From Loxodes magnus (Eukaryota > Ciliophora > Karyorelictea > Loxodida > Loxodidae), in NCBI GenBank assembly GCA_946699065.1, contig CAMPDV010000220.1, positions 62,001 to 126,000 on the forward strand: 64,000 bases of DNA, read 5' to 3'. How positions within the stretch are numbered: the stretch's first letter is position 1; each line of letters opens with the position of its first letter. This document shows, one piece after another, positions 57,130 to 64,000 of the stretch. The notes under the pieces are model-generated. The model worked only from the letters and a program-made list of their open reading frames with translations, was not told the DNA's origin and did no database searches. The position numbers were made by a program, and so were the translations under genes.

Positions 57130-59728
57130 AATTTAAAGATATTTCTATTTAAAATTTAAAGAATTATTGAAAAATATTAACTGATTTTACGTTATTATTA
57201 TTTAATATTTTTTAATTAAATAGGATTTTATATTTACTCTACATTTTAAGCTTATTTTATTATTATGAAAATTTAATAAATTTACACTTAGAAATATTTA
57301 TTTATTTAAATGCAAAATTAAATTTATATAAAAAGTTAAAATTTAAAAATTCATAAAAATTGCTTTTATCTAAAAAAATATTAGAATGTATATAGATTTG
57401 GATTTTACAAGAATAAATAAATTTATTTGTCTAAAATATAAAAAAATTATTTTAAGTAAATTAGAAGGAATCATTAATAAATCCTTTAGAAATTCATCAT
57501 GGGAAATAAAATATAAGGAAAATATTGGAATAATTAGTATATCATAAATTATAGTTTACTATGAAATTAAAAGATAGCAAAATATATAAAAATAAATAAT
57601 TAACTAATAATTATTATATTTATATTTTATATTTATAATAAGATATTTAAATAATTATTTAATTGTAAAATAATTCAACTTAAAAAATTGACTTAAATCT
57701 AATTAAATTAAACAAAAATAGTAATATGAAATGAGGGAATCCTTAAAATTATAAAATTATAAAAAGGCTATGAAATTTTATGGAAATAAATTTATAATAT
57801 CAATTTTTTAAATTACTTTATCTATAAAATTTAAAGCAAATTTATTAAAAAAAGAATAAATTTATTATTAATTTTACAAATATTTTAATGTTTTAAACAA
57901 TAAAAAATATTAAAATTAAAAAAGATTAAGGATTTATTAGTGTTGATTTTAATAGTTAAAACTTGAAAAAATTTTAAGAGTTAGATATTATGTGAAAAAA
58001 TTCTATTAAAATTTATATAGAAAATAAAAACTTATTCAGGAGAGTACGTATAAGATAAAAATTTAAATGAAGATTGAAAAAAAATACATGATTTTACAAA
58101 TTAAGTTGATCAAATAATCCATTTATTGATATTTTTAAACAAATTTTATTAAGAAAATCAAAGTTTTTTATTTGATTCAAGATAAATTAACATTAAAAAG
58201 ATATAAATATCACATTAATGAAAATAATAGAAAAATATTTGAAATTGTTGGAAAGATCTGAATGGCTAGTAAATAATTTAAAAAATTACGACAATAAGAC
58301 ATGGAAAAGTTAATTTGACTATTATATTTTTATATAAATTATTTAAATTAAACAATTTAAACGAAAAAGATGAATATAAAAATTAAAATATTAGATGAAA
58401 AAGTTTGATTTAATTTAACCTTTAATTAATTTATTATATTAAAAAATTTAATTTTTATATAAGAATAAAATATGTAAATTATTTTAAATACACAAAATTA
58501 AATATAAATGTAAATATTAAAAAATAAAAACTTTTATTGATTTTTTTAGTTCGCAAGGAAGTGTTATAAAAAAATTGTATTATTAAGGCCAAATAAATTA
58601 CCAATTAATTTTTTCTTCCCTTGGATTTAAAACAGTTCTAGCTATCAGTTTAAAATAGAGTTGGATTCATTATCTTTTTCATGTGGCTAGTTATTCTAGA
58701 ATTTAAATAAAATAAAAATAAAAGTAATAAATAAAATAATATATTTATATAATATTTACTTATTATATCTATTATATTATTATATTATTATATTATAATT
58801 AATTTATATTTTAAAAAATTTAAAACTTAAATTTAGCAAATATTATTATCAATGGCATTTTTTTTAGTTCAGAAAATGAATATTTCTTAGTTAAAGTAAA
58901 TGCTGAAAAAAAATTACATTAAAAAATTATTATAAATATTTAGGAAAAAAAATTAAAATAGTATGAGACCTATTTTTTTAGTAATATATATTTAAATATA
59001 ATCTAAGTTATAAAATAAAAAAATCTTTATAAATTTTAAAATAGAAAAAAAAATATGAAACTTATTTAAATTGCTAAAAATTAAATAAAAGTAATTTTAA
59101 TTAAAAAATAGAAAAATTAAATAAGATTTATTATATTTATAACTTTTAAATAAAAATTTCAATAATAAAAAACTATTAAAAAGATCAAAAAAAAAAAATA
59201 TATATATACTGAAACTATAAAATAAAAAATTAATAAAGTGTCTAAAAAACATTATTTTACTCTAAAATGAAAAAGTTATTTTCATTCTGAAACGTATATA
59301 TTAAGAAAATTTAACTGAAAACTATGATGTATCAAATGAAATGATTAATTAAATATAAATGAAAAAAATTGGAAACAACAATATTTATTAAAAACATTAA
59401 AAAAAAGACGCGTTTAAAAATTATGAAAGAAAGGAAAAGAACGAAATCTTAGTAAAAAAAAAAAGCAAAAGAAAAAAAGATTTAAAACATTTTATAAAAA
59501 ACCGAAACAGACGAAAATAATTTTGAAAAAATTAAAAGCTAAAATTAAAAATAAAAAAACTTGTAATAGTAAAAATAAACAAGACTTCAAATCAAAAAAA
59601 ACATCGTGCAAAAGCAAAAATCATGCAAGAAAAATTTTTTAATTTTGTAAAAAACATTAAAATATATCAAGCGCAAAAAAAATATAAGGAAATAAATGTA
59701 AAAAAAAAAAAATTAAAATTTTAGAATT
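57130..59728. other. A/T desert
   Basis: Mostly A and T, with long A-runs on the plus strand, becoming strongly purine-rich (A with some G) between about 59,400 and 59,700. No gene, repeat family or motif seen. It ends abruptly at the second array-like locus. Confidence 0.65.
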
Positions 59729-60429
59729 AATATGCTCATTTTTAGGAAGGATATGAGTATTTAGTAGACAATGATTGTATTTAATGAAATGATGAGAATA
59801 TTGGAGAAGATGAAGAACCTGAAATGTGTAATGATGGAATAACAGCAGTAAATAATGTAGACCTTAGAAAGTGAAGAATAAATGATGATTTTGAAATTCA
59901 TTACAATAAAGATATATTTTCTTTGGCTTAAGAAAGCGATAAATTCGATTTTAGTGATAGTAATCAAGTAGAAGACCTGAAAAGTAAAGTTTTATAAGCT
60001 GGAATTGTAGTAAAAATAAACATCAATAAAGGTTCTTGGTATACACCTGATTATTGGAGTTTAGGGAATTCATCTACAACATGCATTTATAAAAATAATG
60101 CAAATAATGATTTAGGAACGTTATGATAGTAAACAGTAGAAAGATTCGTTGTTTGTACAGGATATCATACTACGGATTCGATTGATTATCTACATTGCTA
60201 AGATCCAGGTAATTGGAATCGTGCTCCTTATACAGATTAGTTTGGATATTTGGATAAACGTACGAATCCTATAGGAACAATGAATCCTATCTACTTCACT
60301 TAAACAAAGAAAGATTTTTATTAAGGAGGTTTTTTCTGGTTAAAACTGGAGTATACAGATTATATATAGGCATGGTATTACTTGACTGTAGATGTTTATG
60401 ATGGTTTTTTATGGCACAGCTGGAGTTGA
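59729..60429 (+). pseudogene. 5'-truncated papain-like gene copy, second locus
   Basis: Same sequence as the array gene from codon about 160 to the stop at 60,427. One difference was seen, C to T at 59,923 (CTG to TTG, both Leu). The array spacer follows unchanged. The near-identity, 16 kb away from the array and outside it, implies recent transfer or an assembly fragment. Confidence 0.85.
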
Positions 60430-60553
60430 ATGGATTCTTTTAATTAATTTTTTTGCTAATATATTTTTGTTTAATATCATAAATATCTATAAAAAGTATC
60501 TAAAAAGATACCAAAAAAGTATATTTAAAGTAATAATTTATAGAAAGTTATAA

Positions 60554-60915
60554 ATGATTTGGTCAACATAAGTAGTTGCAATGTGTTTAGTAATGTGCTT
60601 TGGAATATTTAGAGAAGATGGTTTCACTATAAGTCAATCAATTGTTTTGCTGAATAAGTTTATGTATTTTTTAATTTTAATTTAGGTTTTTTCTGGTTAA
60701 AACTGGAGTATACAGATTATATATAGGCATGGTATTACTTGACAAGCTGGAGTTGAATGGATTCTTTTAATTAATTTTTTTGCTAATATAGAATGTGTTT
60801 AGTAATGTGCTTTGGAATATTTAGAGAAGATGGTTTCACTATAAGTCAATGCAATAACAATAAGAAGCATTGTTTTGGAATCTGAATAAGTTTATGTATT
60901 TTTTAATTTTAATTT
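60554..60915 (+). pseudogene. Shuffled fragments of the papain-like gene
   Basis: ATG at 60,554 starts another copy, but after about 28 codons (60,638) the sequence switches to foreign DNA. Three fragments of the gene then follow in parental order with parts missing between them: 60,684-60,743, 60,745-60,790 (spanning the stop) and 60,792-60,880 (a second N-terminal piece). The cluster is bracketed by two identical 33-bp copies of a non-array sequence, 60,651-60,683 and 60,883-60,915. Confidence 0.8.
60651..60915 (+). repeat. 33-bp direct repeats flanking gene fragments
   Basis: TGAATAAGTTTATG... occurs twice, 232 bp apart, with the gene fragments between. CAATTG sits just before the first copy and just after the second. 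This may reflect an insertion with duplicated target, or a tandem duplication joined by end repair. Confidence 0.75.
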
Positions 60916-60919
60916 CAAT

Positions 60920-61585
60920 TGTCTTTTTTTAGCGAAGCTTCGTTATATATTTTTTTTTAATTTTCTTTCCAACATTTTTTTCGGTATTTTTTTCCATTTT
61001 CTTTGTAAGTCTTTTTTTTAGTTATTTTTAATCTACTAAATCTTTAATGATAGATTTCCTATAGAAGCCTTACTCTGAATTAGTTTTTGTAATTGATTTA
61101 TTTTTACATTTATTTTTTTCTTTTTTTTGCTTAATAAGTAATTTTTTTTAAATATTTTAAGTTTTCTTGAGAATTTTTTTATCATTTTTAATGTGATTTA
61201 TCTATAAAGATTTATTCAACTTTAGTTAGCTGATTTTTGGAATACCTAACTTTTGATATGTCTTATTAAGTGGATGAAAAATTTTGAAATTGAGACAATT
61301 ATGTAAATTTAATGCAAATTCCATGATCATAAACTTCATACCCTATTTATATTCCAATAATATCAGTTATATTTAATTCTGACCCTGAATTTTAATTCAC
61401 TAAAGATAGAGGCACAATCAGATATTTAGAAATCTTGCTTCCATAATTTTTTATCTGTGCATTTATTTTATTTTAGATATAATTATTCAACCAACAAATT
61501 TATTCTTGTACACATTTTTCAAGTTAAAATATTTATTTTTGATATTTTGTTTTAATTCGCTATTACCTTCGGTAGGCATTTATGT
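60920..61585. other. AT-rich intergenic stretch
   Basis: T-rich at first. Near 61,310-61,350, ATGCAAATTCCATGATCATA and CTTCATACCC faintly resemble the SD family (30.4 kb). Otherwise nothing. Confidence 0.4.
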
Positions 61586-61590
61586 TAAAA

Positions 61591-61653
61591 CTAATAACTT
61601 GCTGGTTTAATTATTTCGGTGGCTGAACCTACAAGTTATTAGCATGTAGGTTC
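61591..61653 (+). ncRNA. Candidate RNA pseudoknot
   Basis: Two perfect, interlocked inverted repeats. CTAATAACTTG (61,591-61,601) pairs with CAAGTTATTAG (61,632-61,642). GAACCTACA (61,625-61,633) pairs with TGTAGGTTC (61,645-61,653). The 5' arm of the second stem lies in the loop of the first and its 3' arm lies beyond it, as in an H-type pseudoknot; the arms overlap by two bases, so the stems could instead be alternatives. GGTAGG upstream and a second GC patch (CTACGTCGAATACCGTAAGGG) downstream suggest a longer structured RNA. Strand is unknown; plus is assumed. Confidence 0.4.
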
Positions 61654-61940
61654 TTGGTATAACTTCATTTTCCAATTTATCAATTATTTTAATCCTACGT
61701 CGAATACCGTAAGGGTAGAATAGTAGATATTATTAAAAATATATAACTACTGATTAAACTTATTTTTATAAATATTTATAAAAGAGCTATTAAAAGTTTA
61801 ATTAGAGAGGCATTAAATTTATTCTTATTATAATAATTTCAGTGTTTTATTCTTTATAAAATTCTAAAATTTATATCTAGTTTTAAAAAAAGGAAAACTA
61901 TAAAATTATATTTTTAATCTTTTTTTATTTATTTTTATTA

Positions 61941-61946
<6 letters not shown>

Positions 61947-61977
<31 letters not shown>
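61947..61977. repeat. (TA)n microsatellite
   Basis: About 15 uninterrupted TA units. Confidence 0.95.
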
Positions 61978-61981
<4 letters not shown>

Positions 61982-61984
61982 TAG

Positions 61985-62500
61985 ATTGTAATGATACATT
62001 TTCATTTGCTTATATCTTTTAATTAGAAATATTAATAAAATAATTATGAATCAATAAAACATATTAAACTACTTAAAATATCTTATTTTTTTATTAAAAA
62101 TTATAAGTATCTAATTATAAATTTTATATGATGAAGTATTAGAAAATTTTCTGTTTAATTAGATCTAATTAACCTTATGAATCTATCATTAGATTGATTT
62201 AGAGTCAATTTGTCTGAAATTAATGATAATTAATTAAATAATAATATTTTAAATAAATTGAATAAAAAGATATATAGCATAGTTATTTTTTATAAATTAA
62301 CAAAAAAAAAATTTTTTTTTTTTAAGAATAAATAAATATAAAAAATCAGTATAAAAGCTTAATATTTATAAGACGCATGATGAATATATAAATTAAAAAA
62401 TAATTGTCGATATTTAATGAGACATTTTAATTTACTTTTTGTATTAAAAATCTAAATAATTGTTGTATAATATAATTACAGAAACAAAGTTAAAATTTAT
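61985..62500. other. AT-rich intergenic stretch
   Basis: Nothing recognised. Confidence 0.5.
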
Positions 62501-62503
62501 TAA

Positions 62504-62803
62504 ATTATATAGCATGTAGCACCTCAATGGTACACAGCTCTTTAATAAAGATTTTTAAAGTTAAAAGAATTCCTTGCTGAAATCTTCCACAGTGCTAGCA
62601 TTTCCTTGTGAGTTTTTTCTTCTATAAGGCCGCGATCGGAATGCTACCAAAGAGATCCTAGCATCTGTCATCAAAAATCATTAATGCTAGTTGATGCCTC
62701 TTCGATCTTGCCTTCTCTTCTCTTGGTTGGTTCTTCACCTATAGGGTACTTCCTGGTACCAGAATTTAAGTAAGTTTCACTGGAGGTTTGCTCCTCCCAA
62801 TTT
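62504..62803 (-). repeat. Short dispersed element, family SA, copy 3
   Basis: Closest to the 21.9-kb copy (shared TCCTTGCTGAA, GGCCGCGATCGGAATGCTACC, GGTACTTCCTGGTACCAGA). Its tail is diverged (ATATAGCATGTAGCACCTCAA). The GGAGG...CCTCC end hairpin is present on the minus strand. ATTT-type runs flank it. Confidence 0.6.
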
Positions 62804-62809
62804 ATTTAT

Positions 62810-63480
62810 ATATAATAATAGATTTTAGAAGGAAATTTTATTTAATATAAAAAAATGTAAATAAGTGTCAACTATTTATTTTGCTTTTCAACTTGTTCTA
62901 TAATTTTTTTAAATTTAATTTAGAAAATAAAATATAGTCGACAATATTGCTTAGTGTGTTTAGAGGTATAATTATCAAAGTAAACTTTTGATAAAATTTT
63001 ATTTTTTTAGCTTTTTTGTATTAAAAAAACTATATAGGAAGTTTGAGAAAAGCTATAAAAATTAGAAAATTAAGATATTTGATAAAATAAAATTGAATAA
63101 AAGATTTACTTATTTAAAATTAAATCGCTAAATACTTAATTCTTAGAAAAATCAAATTAAAATAAAATTATTTAAATAATTCTTTTAAATTTAATATATT
63201 TTATAAATAATTTTATTTATTATTTAAGATAAATTTTCCTATTTTATGCTTTTAAAAAATTAAACTTAACATATTTACAATTAAAAATATTATTTTTATT
63301 CTTGCTAATAATCATTTATTTTATAGGCTAATCAGGTAAAATATTTTTTTAATTTAAATAAAAAAATCAAATTAATATACTTTTTTTTAATTTTAATCTT
63401 ATTTAAAGATTCTGTTTATTAATTAATTAATTTAGTTATATTATTAAAGAATATTAAGAAGTGTTACAAAGCTTTAGTTT
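62810..63480. other. AT-rich intergenic stretch
   Basis: Nothing recognised. Confidence 0.5.
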
Positions 63481-63483
63481 GGT

Positions 63484-63780
63484 TTATAGGTGGAACCTCT
63501 GAAGGAATTTAATCTCTAAATCGAGAGGTGAAGAAAAGGATAGCTTCATTAGAGGTTGGAGAATTAGGCACCCTTAATCGACTATGTCTACCACTTATTT
63601 GCCTTATTCTCTGAACCTGGAACGGAATAGCTTTCGGTTCTTATGACTATTGGATCTGGAATCTGAAGTGGATGATATGTGAGCATTGCTTTGGTAATCG
63701 TAAGTGATACAACTTGCCATGACTCAATTTTTCAAGATGTATCTGTTTACTCTGGTTAACCTAATAATGGCGGAACAAAG
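63484..63780 (+). repeat. Short GC-rich element related to family SC
   Basis: Starts with AGGTGGAACCT (AGGT/ACCT hairpin). It contains TTCATTAGAGGTTGGAGAA, then CACCCTTAATCGAC, matching the box ATCATAGGTTGGGGAA...ATAATCGAC of the SC copies at 26.3 and 44.0 kb. The common GCGC tail is missing: it ends near GGTTAACCTAATAATGGCGG. No protein. It may be a different 3'-end class or a truncated copy. Confidence 0.5.
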
Positions 63781-63784
63781 TTAA

Positions 63785-64000
63785 TTTAATTAATTAAATA
63801 GATTATTATAAAAATTTATTTACTTAAAGAATTTGAAAATAAGTTTCTTTAAATATAATGTTTAAAAAAATTAAAAATGTTATGTAATTTATAAAAAGAT
63901 TTTGTGCCTTTAGAAGATAAAACATTAAAAAATATTAAAAATTATCTAAAATCACATTAAAATTTATTAATAAAACTTTTAAATTTAATTTTAAAATAAA
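63785..64000. other. AT-rich end of window
   Basis: Nothing recognised. Confidence 0.5.

Noticed and set aside
1-64000. Euplotes-type code (UGA as Cys)
   Set aside because: Conserved UGA positions are Trp sites (D-I-W of kinases, Kelch Trp), and UAA/UAG are frequent inside genes, which Euplotes does not allow.
1-64000. tRNA, rRNA or bacterial operon features
   Set aside because: No tRNA cloverleaf with a T-arm motif, no rRNA core sequence and no ribosome-binding-site pattern were seen.

Overview
The window looks like nuclear DNA of a ciliate with a heavily reassigned genetic code. Under the standard code nothing longer than about 110 residues opens. When UAA and UAG are read as Gln and UGA as Trp, real proteins appear: kinases, Kelch propellers, a GNAT acetyltransferase, coiled-coil and membrane proteins. 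UGA falls on conserved Trp positions (kinase subdomain IX, the Trp of Kelch blades) and also seems to be the stop. That combination fits karyorelicts such as Loxodes best; Condylostoma-like heterotrichs are the alternative. Base composition is very AT-rich. All gene calls were made by hand in this code. In such DNA, wrong frames also give plausible Leu/Ile/Asn/Gln-rich text, so calls without a recognisable family have modest confidence.

Layout. 1-2.1 kb: two minus-strand genes, the first a long coiled coil cut by the window edge. 4.5-5.3 kb: a coiled-coil/zinc-knuckle element whose inverted sister lies at 24.5-25.3 kb. 6.4-7.3 kb: a dead Kelch copy of the intact gene at 28.3-29.2 kb. 8-13.6 kb: a gene with three kinase units and a Kelch segment, then a multi-pass membrane protein. 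14-32 kb: small genes mixed with short dispersed elements and more zinc-knuckle elements.

33-43.8 kb: the main feature, a tandem array with a 1303-bp period. It holds seven complete copies of a 392-residue secreted papain-like protein plus a cut copy at each end, with only 124 bp between genes. The papain catalytic residues appear to be replaced. A second small locus at 59.7-60.9 kb carries the same sequence, partly shuffled and flanked by 33-bp direct repeats.

44-56.7 kb: membrane and coiled-coil genes, a long zinc-knuckle element with an open frame of 494 residues, a PAS-like protein and a GNAT acetyltransferase. 57-59.7 kb is an A/T desert. 61.6 kb has a compact fold that looks like an RNA pseudoknot. 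Short elements resume at 62.5 and 63.5 kb.

Six short elements with different bodies share one 3' stem-loop tail followed by an ATTT-rich run, the pattern of short retroelements copied by one partner. Several genes change frame once or more. These could be pseudogenes, very short introns or assembly indels, and sequence alone does not decide. No tRNA, rRNA or CRISPR was seen.
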